Source of the DNA: Paracoccaceae bacterium
GTDB taxonomy: Bacteria; Pseudomonadota; Alphaproteobacteria; Rhodobacterales; Rhodobacteraceae
Assembly: GCA_020832445.1 (NCBI GenBank)
Contig: JAFIEO010000081.1
Coordinates: 1-52,176, forward strand
DNA length: 52,176 nt
Direction: 5' to 3'
In this document: in pieces, positions 1-8,718 of the stretch
How positions within the stretch are numbered: the first letter of the stretch is position 1
Layout: the number at the start of each line of letters is the position of its first letter
Translations under genes and position numbers: made by a program
The notes under the pieces: model-generated
Seen by the model: only the letters and a program-made list of their open reading frames with translations
Database searches by the model: none
Told to the model about the DNA's origin: nothing

Positions 1-21
1 GCAGGGGGCAGCGCCCCCTGC
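1..21 (-). terminator. Hairpin downstream of sdaA
   Basis: A perfect 9-bp stem (GCAGGGGGC / GCCCCCTGC) with a 3-base loop lies about 20 bases past the sdaA stop codon. There is no clear T-run on the sdaA strand within the window, so it may end transcription or only protect the 3' end. It sits at the window edge, so its outer context cannot be seen. Confidence 0.5.
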
Positions 22-41
22 GTCAGCAGTCGGGAATCGCA

Positions 42-1412
42 TCAGCAATTCGGGATATTGACCGCCAGCCCCCCAAGCGCAGTTTCCTTGTATTTTTCCG
101 ACATATCGGCCCCTGTCTGGCGCATGGCTTCGATACAGTTGTCCAGTGGCATGAAATGCGTGCCATCGCCGCGCAGGGCCAGACTGGCCGCCGACACCGC
201 CTTGATCGCGCCCAATCCGTTGCGTTCGATGCACGGCACCTGCACCAGCCCTTTGACGGGGTCACAGGTCATGCCAAGGTGATGCTCCAGCGCGATTTCG
301 GCTGCGTTTTCAATCTGCGCGGGGCTGCCGCCCAGAACCGCCGCCAGTCCCGCTGCCGCCATGGCCGCCGCCGACCCGACTTCTGCCTGACAGCCGCATT
401 CTGCCCCCGAAATAGACGCGTTATGCTTGATCAGCCCGCCGATTGCCGCCGCGGTCAGCAGAAATTCATCCAGCCGTGCAGGTGTTGCGCCGGGCACATG
501 GTCCAGCCAGTAGCGGATGGTGGCGGGCACCACGCCTGCCGCGCCATTGGTGGGCGCGGTCACAACCTTCCCGCCAGCGGCGTTTTCTTCGTTCACGGCC
601 ATGGCATAGACGCCGATACAGTCATTGATCGTATGCGGCGCAGTCAGGTTCAGGCTCTGTTCGGCAAGCAGTGCTGTCATGATTCCCTTGGCGCGTCTGC
701 GCACATTCAGCCCGCCGGGCAACGTGCCTTCGCCACTCAGCCCAAGGGTGATGCAGTCATTCATAACCTGCCAGATGCGGCGCAACCCTTGGTCCAGCTC
801 GGACGGGGTGCGCAGTTTCAGCTCATTGGCGCGTTTCATGGCCGCGATGCTTTTGCCCGATGCACGCGCCATTTCCAGCATTTGCGCGGCGGTGTCGAAC
901 GGATAGGGGAATTCGGCCGCAGGCGCGGGCGGCGGGGCGCCCAGTTCATCCTTGGTCACAACAAATCCGCCCCCGATAGAGAAGTAGGTTTCTTGCGCAA
1001 TCACATCGCCCTGCGCATCTGTGGCCATCAGAACCAGCCCGTTTACATGGCCGGGCAGGGGGGGGCCGTAGTCAAAGACAAGGTCGGTATCGGGGGCAAA
1101 GCGCAACTGTCCCAGACCGGGCGCATCAACTGTGCCGGTGCGCGCGATCTGCGTCAGGGTGTGCTCGGCGCGCGCTGCGTCATAGGCGTCGGGGGTGAAG
1201 CCCGCAAAACCCAGAATAACCGCGCGATCGGTTGCGTGGCCAACGCCGGTGAATGCAAGCGAGCCGTGCAGACGGGCGCGCAACCCTGCCACGCCAAATG
1301 GCAGCCCGCGCAAATGGTCCAGAAAGCGGGCGGCGGCGACCATTGGCCCCATTGTATGCGACGATGATGGGCCGATGCCTATCTTGAACATGTCAAATAC
1401 GGACAAAAACAT
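42..1412 (-). CDS. sdaA: L-serine ammonia-lyase (L-serine dehydratase), iron-sulfur type
   Basis: Deaminates L-serine to pyruvate and ammonia in the cytosol, using a [4Fe-4S] cluster as Lewis acid. The 456-residue protein is the usual length for the single-chain enzyme. The N-terminal GPSSSHT motif (about residues 14-20) and the C-terminal domain are both present. The cysteines at about 339/341, 383 and 394 match the cluster ligands of the family. I chose the start giving [10 protein letters not shown] because that is where family similarity begins; GAAGG lies upstream of it. The frame stays open for 34 more codons upstream, which look non-coding. It is divergent from the cytochrome gene at 1586 and followed by a strong hairpin at the window edge. 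Confidence 0.95.
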   Translation of the reverse strand: MFLSVFDMFKIGIGPSSSHTMGPMVAAARFLDHLRGLPFGVAGLRARLHGSLAFTGVGHATDRAVILGFAGFTPDAYDAARAEHTLTQIARTGTVDAPGLGQLRFAPDTDLVFDYGPPLPGHVNGLVLMATDAQGDVIAQETYFSIGGGFVVTKDELGAPPPAPAAEFPYPFDTAAQMLEMARASGKSIAAMKRANELKLRTPSELDQGLRRIWQVMNDCITLGLSGEGTLPGGLNVRRRAKGIMTALLAEQSLNLTAPHTINDCIGVYAMAVNEENAAGGKVVTAPTNGAAGVVPATIRYWLDHVPGATPARLDEFLLTAAAIGGLIKHNASISGAECGCQAEVGSAAAMAAAGLAAVLGGSPAQIENAAEIALEHHLGMTCDPVKGLVQVPCIERNGLGAIKAVSAASLALRGDGTHFMPLDNCIEAMRQTGADMSEKYKETALGGLAVNIPNC

Positions 1413-1585
1413 ATGGGGGCCTTCGTGTTGGTTGCGTTGTCCAATATGACAGCTATGCAAAGCGCTGGCCATGGGGCGGGTGTAAAGCGACATGTTGCGT
1501 GCGCTTTTTGACATCGCGGCAGATGCAGTGGCACGGAATTGACGTGAATCATTGCCCTGCCTGCAATTTCTGCCAAAATGTCCGC

Positions 1586-1975
1586 ATGATGATGCATTTC
1601 AAAAGACCGATAGCTGTGCTTGCCCTGCTTGTTGCGGCAGGCTGTAGCCCGTTTGCAACCCCACAGGCAGGGCGCGCGCTGTATAATCAGAACTGTGTTG
1701 CCTGTCACGGCGCGGACGCGCGCGGCGGCGCACAGATGCCTGATCTGACTACACTGGCGCGGCGGCATGGCGGGGAATACCCGCAAATATTGGTTCTGGA
1801 CAAGCTGGACGGGTATGCGCGCGGGCAAACCGCTTATGCAGGGGCGGAAATGCCTGAATTCGGTCATTTGCTGACAGGGCGGCTGACACGGGTTCAGACA
1901 GAACGCGGCCTGTCGCGCCCGCTGCCGGAACCTATTGTCGCGCTGGACGCCTATTTACAGTCGATTCAGCAATAG
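1586..1975 (+). CDS. Small class I cytochrome c lipoprotein
   Basis: A predicted membrane-anchored electron carrier of about 129 residues. An N-terminal hydrophobic segment ends in a lipobox-like VAAGC, followed by one haem c motif, CVACH, about 27 residues further on, and a candidate methionine axial ligand in AEMPEFG. The gene lies head to head with sdaA. The start is uncertain: three ATG codons run in tandem (1586, 1589, 1592) and none has a good ribosome-binding site. The frame is open upstream to 1499, but that part reads as non-coding. The redox partner cannot be told from the neighbours. Confidence 0.8.
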   Translation: MMMHFKRPIAVLALLVAAGCSPFATPQAGRALYNQNCVACHGADARGGAQMPDLTTLARRHGGEYPQILVLDKLDGYARGQTAYAGAEMPEFGHLLTGRLTRVQTERGLSRPLPEPIVALDAYLQSIQQ

Positions 1976-2054
1976 GAATCTTGCGGGCGATTTGCCCTTA
2001 AAACTCGGTCACAAACCGCCTATAAGGCCGGAAATGATGTGATGAGGGCTTGCC

Positions 2055-2843
2055 ATGACCGACCAGCTTACCCCTGTTGACCGCGCCAAATTCGCGGCCG
2101 CCCATTGTGCCGCGGATTTCGTGCAGGACGGCATGCGCGTGGGCCTTGGAACCGGATCGACAGCCGCGTGGCTGGTGCGCCGTCTGGGGCAGCGCGTGCG
2201 CCAAGAAGGGCTGCGCATCATTGCGGTGCCCACATCCACGCGGACATCGCAACTGGCGCGCGAAGTGGGTATAAATGTTGTGTCGCTGGATGAAGCGCGC
2301 TGGCTTGATCTGACCATTGACGGGGCGGATGAATTCGACGCCGAACTGACGCTGATCAAGGGCGGCGGCGGGGCGCTGTTGCAAGAAAAGATCGTGGCCA
2401 CCGCGTCTGACCAGATGATTGTGATCACGGATGCTGCCAAGGAAGTGGCTGCACTGGGTGCGTTTCCCTTGCCGGTCGAGGTGATTCCCTTCGGCTGGCA
2501 GGCGTCCAAGGCACTGGTCGAGGAAATTCTGGCGTCCATGGATGTGATGGGGCGGCAATCCAGTCTGCGCATGAACGGGGACCAGCCTTATATGACAGAC
2601 GAAGGGAACTATATTCTGGATCTGGCGCTGGGGCGCATCGGCAATCCGCGCCAACTGGCGATGGTGCTGAATCAGGTGCCGGGGGTTGTGGAAAACGGAT
2701 TGTTCGTTGATATCGCAGATCAGGTGATCATTGGCCACGCGGATGGAAAATGCGAAACCCGCGATTTGTCCAGCGGCGTTGCCGAAGTGACAATGTCGCA
2801 GGTCGATCTGGCCGATACACGCAATATATTCAGCGATCTGTAA
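2055..2843 (+). CDS. rpiA: Ribose-5-phosphate isomerase A
   Basis: Interconverts ribose 5-phosphate and ribulose 5-phosphate in the pentose phosphate pathway (and in the Calvin cycle where present). The 262-residue protein shows the RpiA signatures: GLGTGSTA near the N-terminus (phosphate binding), the DGADEFD active-site motif and KGGGGALLQEK. The ATG is preceded by GAGGG about 7 bases away. It lies 9 bases ahead of gor on the same strand, so the two are probably co-transcribed. That pairing fits NADPH supply by the pentose phosphate pathway feeding glutathione reduction (inference). Confidence 0.96.
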   Translation: MTDQLTPVDRAKFAAAHCAADFVQDGMRVGLGTGSTAAWLVRRLGQRVRQEGLRIIAVPTSTRTSQLAREVGINVVSLDEARWLDLTIDGADEFDAELTLIKGGGGALLQEKIVATASDQMIVITDAAKEVAALGAFPLPVEVIPFGWQASKALVEEILASMDVMGRQSSLRMNGDQPYMTDEGNYILDLALGRIGNPRQLAMVLNQVPGVVENGLFVDIADQVIIGHADGKCETRDLSSGVAEVTMSQVDLADTRNIFSDL

Positions 2844-2852
2844 GGGACGGCC

Positions 2853-4220
2853 ATGAGCTTTGACTATGATCTTTTTGTAATTGGTGGCGGCTCGGGCGGC
2901 GTGCGTGCCGCGCGTATTTCCGCATCCGAATACGGGGCCAAAGTCGCACTTGCCGAAGAATACCGCATGGGCGGCACCTGTGTTATTCGTGGCTGCGTGC
3001 CCAAGAAACTGATGGTCTTTGCCTCCGGCTTTCCGGGGGCGGTTGCGGATGCGCAGGCTTACGGGTGGGATGCGACCATTGGTGCGTTCGACTGGCAGGC
3101 CTTTCGTGGCAGGCTGGATGCCGAACTGACACGGCTGGAAGGGATTTACCGCGCCGGGCTGGACCGTGCGGGCGTGACGGTGTTCGACAGCCGCGCCACA
3201 CTGGCCGACGCGCATACCGTGCAACTGGCTGACGGGCGCACCGTGACTGCGCGCCATATCCTGATCGCAACAGGCGGCACACCGGTTGTGCCGAAAAAAT
3301 GGCGCGATATGGGGGCCATGAGCTCGAACGAGGTGTTCTTGATGGACCGTATGCCCAAATCCATCCTGATTGTGGGCGGGGGGTATATTGCCAGCGAATT
3401 TGCCTGTATCTTCAACGGGCTGGGCGTGAAAACAACGCAATTTTACCGCGGTGCGCAAATCCTGCGCGGCTTTGACGAAGAAGCGCGCGGCCATATATCG
3501 GATGAGATGTGCGCCAATGGCGTTGATCTGCGTCTGGGAACCGACATTCTGGAAATGGAACGCCGCGATGATGGCACCACGTGGGTCAAATCCACGACAG
3601 GGCATGACGGAACCTATGATGCCGTGATGTTCGCCACGGGCCGCAAACCCAATTCTGACGGGCTGGGGTTGCAGGCGCTGGGCCTAGATCTGGCGCAGGG
3701 CGGGGCAATACCTGTCGACAAGTTCAGTCAGACCGCTGTGCCGTCGATCTATGCCGTGGGCGATGTCACCGACCGTGCCAATCTGACCCCGGTTGCCATT
3801 CGCGAAGGGCATGCGTTTGCCGATACCGTGTTCGGGGCCAAGCCCACATATTTCGACCACGGGCTTATCCCGACCGCAGTGTTCACACAGCCGGAATTCG
3901 GAACTGTGGGCCTGTCGGAAGAAGATGCCCGCGACAAAGGGCCTGTAAATGTGTATGCTGCGGCTTTCCGCCCCATGCACAGCCTGTTCGCGGGGCGACA
4001 GGCACGCGCGTTGATGAAACTGATCGTTTGCGCGCGCAGCGACAAGGTTCTGGGGTGTCACATTGTCGCGGATCATTCAGGTGAAATGATCCAGCTGGCC
4101 GGTGTTGCCATTGCCATGGGGGCAACCAAGGCTGACTTTGACCGCACCTTGGCAGTGCATCCAACCATGGCGGAAGAGTTGGTAACGATGCGCACAGTCA
4201 CGCGCTCTTGGGGTGACTAA
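2853..4220 (+). CDS. gor: Glutathione-disulfide reductase
   Basis: An NADPH- and FAD-dependent enzyme that keeps cytosolic glutathione reduced. It has 455 residues, the family length. Visible are the FAD-binding GGGSGG at about residues 11-16, the redox-active disulfide in GGTCVIRGCVPKK (Cys43 and Cys48), a second Rossmann motif (GGGYIASE), the FAD site TGRKPN...AVGDV, and the C-terminal HPTMAEE segment carrying the active-site His-Glu pair. It follows rpiA with a 9-base gap. A short hairpin follows the stop codon. Confidence 0.96.
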   Translation: MSFDYDLFVIGGGSGGVRAARISASEYGAKVALAEEYRMGGTCVIRGCVPKKLMVFASGFPGAVADAQAYGWDATIGAFDWQAFRGRLDAELTRLEGIYRAGLDRAGVTVFDSRATLADAHTVQLADGRTVTARHILIATGGTPVVPKKWRDMGAMSSNEVFLMDRMPKSILIVGGGYIASEFACIFNGLGVKTTQFYRGAQILRGFDEEARGHISDEMCANGVDLRLGTDILEMERRDDGTTWVKSTTGHDGTYDAVMFATGRKPNSDGLGLQALGLDLAQGGAIPVDKFSQTAVPSIYAVGDVTDRANLTPVAIREGHAFADTVFGAKPTYFDHGLIPTAVFTQPEFGTVGLSEEDARDKGPVNVYAAAFRPMHSLFAGRQARALMKLIVCARSDKVLGCHIVADHSGEMIQLAGVAIAMGATKADFDRTLAVHPTMAEELVTMRTVTRSWGD

Positions 4221-4244
4221 GCGATGACGAAGGGTTGAATTCGC

Positions 4245-4260
4245 GGTGGGTAAGCCCACC
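4245..4260 (+). terminator. Short hairpin between gor and hflK
   Basis: GGTGGG and CCCACC form a 6-bp stem around a TAAG loop, followed by TTATAA rather than a true T-run. It may be a weak terminator separating rpiA-gor from hflKC. Confidence 0.3.
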
Positions 4261-4301
4261 TTATAACATAAATAATCGCAATCAAACAAAATGGAGTCCA
4301 G

Positions 4302-5432
4302 ATGTCTGGAAACAACGGTGGACCTTGGGGAGGCGGCGGCAATCGCGGCAGCGGTAACCGCGGCAACAACGGGAATGGCGGGCGTGGTTCAGGTGATCAG
4401 CCACAAATGCCGGAAATCGACGAAATCGTCAAAAAAGGTCAGGAACAGCTGCGCGTCCTGATGGGCGGCGGTCGTGGCGGAAATGGTGGCGGTCGCGGAA
4501 CCGGCGGTCCGGGCTTTTCAAAGCGCGGTGTGCTGCTTGGTCTGGTCGCGCTTGTGGTGATGTGGGCTGTCGCGTCTTTCTATACAGTGCGCCCGGAAGA
4601 GCGTTCTGTCGAATTGCTGTTTGGCCAGTATTACAAGACCGGTGGCCCCGGTCTGAACTTTGCGCCATGGCCGGTGGTGTCGCATGAAGTTGTGCAGGTC
4701 ACGACCGAACGTGTGACCGAAGTGGGCACAGGGCGCAGCGCGTTGGATACGGGCCTGATGCTGACCCGCGACGAAGCGGTGGTTGATATCGAATTTCAGG
4801 TGGTCTGGAACGTGACCGATCCGGCGCGCTTCCTGTTCAATCTGGCCGATCCGCGTGAAACTGTGCGGGCCGCATCGGAATCCGCGATGCGCGATATTAT
4901 CGCACGTTCTGAACTGTCGCCAATTCTGAACCGCGACCGTGGTTCGATTGCGGCCGATCTGCGTTCGGCGGTGCAGGGCTTGCTGGATAGCTACGAATCC
5001 GGGATTTCCGTCATTCGTGTCAACTTTGACAAGGCCGACCCGCCAGAACAGGTGATCAGCGCCTTCCGCGACGTGCAGACAGCACGTCAGGAACGTGACC
5101 GTCTGGAACGCGAAGCTGATGCCTACGCAAACCGCGTTCTGGCACAGGCGCGCGGTCAGGCAGCACAGGTTCAGGAAGAAGCCGAAGGGTATCGTGCCGA
5201 AGTGGTCAACAACGCCCAGGGTGAAGCCGCGCGCTTTGTCTCGGTCTATTCAGAGTATGTGAACGCGCCGGAAGTTACGCGCAAACGCATGTATCTGGAA
5301 ACCATGGAACGCGTTCTTGGCGACATGAACCTGACCATTCTGGACAATGTGACGGGTGGTGAAGCGGGTGGTAGCGGCGTCTTGCCATACCTTCCCCTGA
5401 ATGAACTGACCCGCCAGAGGAGCACCAACTGA
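4302..5432 (+). CDS. hflK: HflK, SPFH-family regulator of FtsH protease
   Basis: The inner-membrane partner of HflC; the HflKC cage surrounds the FtsH protease and modulates membrane-protein turnover. The 376-residue protein starts with a glycine/asparagine-rich cytoplasmic tail (residues 1-72, many GGG and GGR runs). One membrane helix (about 76-94), the SPFH domain and a charged, coiled-coil-prone C-terminal stretch rich in E/A/R follow. The start is preceded by TGGAGT. Its stop overlaps the hflC start (TGATG), so the two are translationally coupled. Confidence 0.95.
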   Translation: MSGNNGGPWGGGGNRGSGNRGNNGNGGRGSGDQPQMPEIDEIVKKGQEQLRVLMGGGRGGNGGGRGTGGPGFSKRGVLLGLVALVVMWAVASFYTVRPEERSVELLFGQYYKTGGPGLNFAPWPVVSHEVVQVTTERVTEVGTGRSALDTGLMLTRDEAVVDIEFQVVWNVTDPARFLFNLADPRETVRAASESAMRDIIARSELSPILNRDRGSIAADLRSAVQGLLDSYESGISVIRVNFDKADPPEQVISAFRDVQTARQERDRLEREADAYANRVLAQARGQAAQVQEEAEGYRAEVVNNAQGEAARFVSVYSEYVNAPEVTRKRMYLETMERVLGDMNLTILDNVTGGEAGGSGVLPYLPLNELTRQRSTN

Positions 5433-6436
5433 TGAAAAAAGCAGGTATTATATTGCCGGTTGTGGTCGTGGCGATTGTCACCGCCTTTTCGGCATTGTTC
5501 ATCGTTGACGAGCGCGAGAATGTTCTGGTGCTGCAATTCGGTCAGGTAAAGCAGGAAATCAGCGAACCCGGTCTTGGGTTCAAGATTCCCTTCATTCAGG
5601 AAGTCGTGCGCTATGATGCGCGGATCCTGGGTCTGCAAACCCAGCCGCTGGAAGTCACGCCGCTGGATGACCGCCGACTTGTGGTCGATGCGTTCCTGCG
5701 CTGGCGTCTGGAAGATGTCAGCCGCTTCCGCGAAGCTGTCGGTGTTGACGGTGTGCGCGCTGCACAAGGCCGCATGGACCGGATCATGAACGCCGCCATC
5801 CGCGAAGTTCTGGGGTCTGTGCCGTCCAATACTGTGTTGTCCGAAGACCGGACATCGCTGATGAACCGCATCCGTGATCTGGCCCGCCGCGAAGCGCTTT
5901 CGCTGGGCATTGACGTGATCGACGTGCGCCTGACCCGCACCGACCTGCCGCAGGAAAACCTTGAGGCGACATTCGCGCGGATGCGTGCCGAACGTGAACG
6001 CGAAGCCGCAGATGAGCGTGCACGCGGGAACGAAGCTGCGCAGCGCGTGCGTGCGCTGGCCGACCGGACAGTGGTGGAGCTTGTCTCCTCTGCGCGGCGC
6101 GAGGCAGAGATTGTGCGCGGTGAAGCAGACGCCGAACGTAACCGTGTGTACGCCGATGCGTTCAGTCTGGACCCGGAATTCTTTTCGTTCACACGCTCCA
6201 TGCAAAGCTATGAGCGTGCGTTGCGTGGGGATAATTCCACCATGGTCCTGCGTCCTGACAGCGAATTCTTCACATTCCTTCGTGGTGACGGGATGACACA
6301 GGCTATTCTGGATATCGCAGATGCGGCAGCAGATGAAATCGCCCGTGACCCCGACATGGTGCGCCAACGCGCCCCTGAACCGGATGCGGAAGAACCTGAT
6401 GCAGTGCGCGAACTGGAAGCCATCATTGGCAACTAA
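5432..6436 (+). CDS. hflC: HflC, SPFH-family regulator of FtsH protease
   Basis: The 334-residue partner of HflK. It has one N-terminal membrane helix (about residues 4-24), an SPFH domain starting at about 25 and a long E/R/A-rich helical region (about 180-230). The C-terminal tail is acidic and proline-containing. The ATG overlaps the hflK stop by one base, and AGAGGAG lies just upstream. Gene order and coupling are classic, and the next genes (DUF2065, HtrA) fit a membrane and envelope quality-control unit. Confidence 0.95.
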   Translation: MKKAGIILPVVVVAIVTAFSALFIVDERENVLVLQFGQVKQEISEPGLGFKIPFIQEVVRYDARILGLQTQPLEVTPLDDRRLVVDAFLRWRLEDVSRFREAVGVDGVRAAQGRMDRIMNAAIREVLGSVPSNTVLSEDRTSLMNRIRDLARREALSLGIDVIDVRLTRTDLPQENLEATFARMRAEREREAADERARGNEAAQRVRALADRTVVELVSSARREAEIVRGEADAERNRVYADAFSLDPEFFSFTRSMQSYERALRGDNSTMVLRPDSEFFTFLRGDGMTQAILDIADAAADEIARDPDMVRQRAPEPDAEEPDAVRELEAIIGN

Positions 6437-6448
6437 GGGGCGTATCTG

Positions 6449-6649
6449 GTGACCATTTGGACACTGGTTCTGGCCCTTGGGCTGGTGCTGATATTCGAGG
6501 GGCTGGTATTCGTACTGGCCCCTCGGCGCATTGAAGAATTGTTACGTATGTTTGCGGATCTGCCCGTGGAAACCCGCCGCCTGATCGGATTGGTCGCATT
6601 GGCGCTTGGGGGGGTGTTGGTCACTGTGGCGCAGATGATGGCCGGCTAA
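6449..6649 (+). CDS. DUF2065 family small membrane protein
   Basis: A 66-residue protein with two hydrophobic helices (about 3-21 and 44-63) joined by a short basic/acidic loop. Family members of this size usually sit directly after hflC, as here (12-base gap). A GTG start at 6449 is the only one that fits. Function is unknown; the position suggests an accessory of HflKC/FtsH (inference). Confidence 0.85.
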   Translation: MTIWTLVLALGLVLIFEGLVFVLAPRRIEELLRMFADLPVETRRLIGLVALALGGVLVTVAQMMAG

Positions 6650-6883
6650 TGCAAACGGCGCGCGGGTTGAAGTGGCGCTGACCATTTGCCGGACCGTTTT
6701 GCGCAAGAACCGGTGGCAGGAAACGGGTGGTATTCCACCGCACACCGATGCTGACATAATTTCACATATGATTGAAAAGCTGACACATAAATTGCGTTTG
6801 TACACTTCGACTTTATCTATTCCTGTATGATAGTCAAAATCGACTTGCCGTCCGCAATCCGTATCCGAGAGGGAGCGAAAGAA

Positions 6884-8359
6884 ATGATCTCACGCGCCGC
6901 GCAATCTGCCTTGCCACGGCCAGCAGGGCTGTATGGCCTGAAGCTGCTTACGTTGGCATTCATCCTGTTGATGTCCCAGCTTGCCATGCTGGCCGCGCAG
7001 GAACGCCCTGAAAGTTTTGCAGATCTGGCCGAACGTGTCAGCCCGGCTGTCGTGAATATCACCACGACAACCACCGTGGCCGCGCGGCTGGACGAAGGTA
7101 TGCCGCGCCTGCCCGAAGGTTCCCCGTTCGAAGATTTCTTCCGCGACTTCTTTGAAACCCCCGAAGGGCAGAACCGCAACCGGTCGCGCCAAAGTCAGGC
7201 GCTTGGTTCGGGGTTTGTCATTTCGGCGGACGGGTATCTGGTGACTAATAACCATGTTATCGACGGTGCCGATGAAATCCGGGTGGAGTTCTTCTCGGGG
7301 CTGGAATTGCAGGCCGAACTGATCGGCACCGACCCCGCAACTGACATTGCACTTCTGAAAGTTGAACATGACGAGGATCTGCCATTCGTGCCATGGGGCG
7401 ATGCGGAAACCGCGCGCGTAGGCGATTGGGTGATTGCTGTCGGCAACCCGTTGGGGCAGGGGTTTTCGGTCAGCGCGGGGATTATTTCCGCGCGTGGTCG
7501 GGCGCTGCAAGGCAATTATGACGACTACATCCAGACGGATGCGGCCATCAACCGCGGCAATTCCGGCGGTCCGCTTTTCAGCATGGACGGCGAAGTGATT
7601 GGCGTGAACACGGCTATCCTGTCGCCTACGGGCGGTTCTATCGGCATCGGGTTTGCGATGTCGTCCAATGTTGTGGTCAATGTGGTCGAGCAATTGCGCG
7701 AATTTGGCAGCACCCGTCGCGGCTGGCTGGGTGTCCGCATTCAGGATCTGAATGATGACATGGCAGAAGCGATCGGCCTTGAGCGCGCCGAAGGTGCAAT
7801 GGTGACCGAAGTGATGGATGGCCCGTCGCTGGAAGCCGGCATGCAGGCGGGCGATGTGATTTTGCGCTTTGATGGTGGTCGCGTGGCAGATACACGGATG
7901 CTGGTCCGTCGTGTGGGCGAAGCACCTGTTGGCAGCGACGTAGAAGTGGTTGTGTTTCGCGCGGGAGAGGAAGTGACGTTAAGCGTGGTCCTTGGGCAGC
8001 GCGAACTTGCGGAAGGCACTGCCGCCCCCGATGCGCAAACCCAGCCGCAGGATCTGGAACCGTCCAGTGTTCTGGGCATGGAATTGCAGGGCCTGACGGA
8101 CAGCTTACGCACCGAGTTGGACCTGCCCGCAACGGCGCAGGGGCTTATCGTGCGTTCGGTCGATCCTGACAGCGATGCAGCGGCCAAAGGTGTGCAGCCC
8201 GGTGATCTGATTACCGAGGCCAACCAGCACGCCGTCACAACCCCCGAAGAGCTGCAAGAGCGCGCAGAAGAAGCACGCGAAGCAGGGCGCCGGTCCTTGC
8301 TGGTGTTGCTGCGTCGTGGTGGTGACCCGCGCTTTCTGGCGCTGTCACTGGATGATTAG
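6884..8359 (+). CDS. DegP/HtrA-type periplasmic serine protease
   Basis: A chaperone-protease that degrades misfolded envelope proteins. It has 491 residues from the ATG at 6884, which has GGGAG upstream and is followed by a plausible signal peptide (hydrophobic residues about 20-38). An upstream ATG at 6827 is less likely. The trypsin-like domain shows the triad His124 (TNNHV), Asp154 (TDIALLK) and Ser227 (GNSGGP). Two PDZ domains follow (about 285-375 and 400-490). The stop codon TAG is the first three bases of a dispersed repeat (8357-8458). A strong terminator lies at 8516. It could equally be called degQ or mucD; the exact paralogue cannot be settled here. Confidence 0.93.
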   Translation: MISRAAQSALPRPAGLYGLKLLTLAFILLMSQLAMLAAQERPESFADLAERVSPAVVNITTTTTVAARLDEGMPRLPEGSPFEDFFRDFFETPEGQNRNRSRQSQALGSGFVISADGYLVTNNHVIDGADEIRVEFFSGLELQAELIGTDPATDIALLKVEHDEDLPFVPWGDAETARVGDWVIAVGNPLGQGFSVSAGIISARGRALQGNYDDYIQTDAAINRGNSGGPLFSMDGEVIGVNTAILSPTGGSIGIGFAMSSNVVVNVVEQLREFGSTRRGWLGVRIQDLNDDMAEAIGLERAEGAMVTEVMDGPSLEAGMQAGDVILRFDGGRVADTRMLVRRVGEAPVGSDVEVVVFRAGEEVTLSVVLGQRELAEGTAAPDAQTQPQDLEPSSVLGMELQGLTDSLRTELDLPATAQGLIVRSVDPDSDAAAKGVQPGDLITEANQHAVTTPEELQERAEEAREAGRRSLLVLLRRGGDPRFLALSLDD

Positions 8360-8458
8360 AGCATGTTGCTCAAAAGTGGGAACCGGTTTTGAGCTTCTCG
8401 AACATGCGAAATCAATAAGTTAGAGCATATCTCGTGAATGCGAATGAACGTGATATGC
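8357..8458 (+). repeat. Dispersed two-hairpin repeat, copy A
   Basis: About 102 bp, starting at the TAG stop of the htrA gene. Hairpin one has nested arms GCATGTT/AACATGC and GCTCAAAA/TTTTGAGC around a GTGGGAACCGG centre. Hairpin two has arms GCATATC/GATATGC. The same unit occurs inverted at 29901-30004 and 46339-46444. Its core (CAAAAGTGGGAACCGGTTTTG without the last base) also occurs alone at 8630-8650. Elements with this core are, from memory, common in alphaproteobacterial intergenic DNA. Confidence 0.9.
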
Positions 8459-8515
8459 CCCAAGAAAAAGGCATGTCGCGTTCTGTCGCGATCATGCTGT
8501 CCGAAATCAAAAAGG

Positions 8516-8543
8516 CGCGCGCAAAACTTGCGCGCGTTTTTTT
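8516..8543 (+). terminator. Rho-independent terminator after htrA
   Basis: A perfect 9-bp stem, CGCGCGCAA / TTGCGCGCG, with an AAC loop and a run of seven T. It is placed to end transcription of the hflKC-htrA region after the repeat copy. Confidence 0.88.
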
Positions 8544-8626
8544 ATTGTGCAACGCGTTTTCGCGTGCCTGCGTTCATTTGCATACGCACAATCCACCCCA
8601 ACCTGTTGATACCGCCTGTGCGGGAC

Positions 8627-8653
8627 GCGCAAAACCGGTTCCCACTTTTGCGC
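8627..8653. repeat. Isolated core of the dispersed repeat
   Basis: GCGCAAAA / TTTTGCGC arms surround CCGGTTCCCAC. The 21-base centre is identical to the core of the long repeat, but the outer arms differ (GCGC instead of the TGAGC/GCTCA flanks) and the second hairpin is missing. It lies between the htrA terminator and the end of the ABC exporter gene. Confidence 0.75.
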
Positions 8654-8718
8654 GCCATCTTCCAGGTGCCACATGATAGGGGCACGCCCCACGATGTTTT
8701 GGTGAATGGATATGTGCG

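Noticed and set aside
205-205. Genomic position 205 as a site of interest
   Set aside because: Nothing special lies at base 205 (inside sdaA). The finding carrying this coordinate refers to residue numbering; its genomic location is 50546-51220, as stated in its title.
156-1367. 403-codon plus-strand frame antisense to sdaA
   Set aside because: Composition is typical of a reverse-frame shadow (rich in Arg, Gln and His); sdaA is certain.
1998-3605. 535-codon open frame antisense to rpiA and gor
   Set aside because: Shadow of two well-supported genes in GC-rich DNA; no ribosome-binding site and no family features.
6650-6883. Possible stress-sigma promoter before htrA
   Set aside because: AT-rich with TTGCGT and TTGTAC stretches, but no spacing fits a consensus well enough to call.
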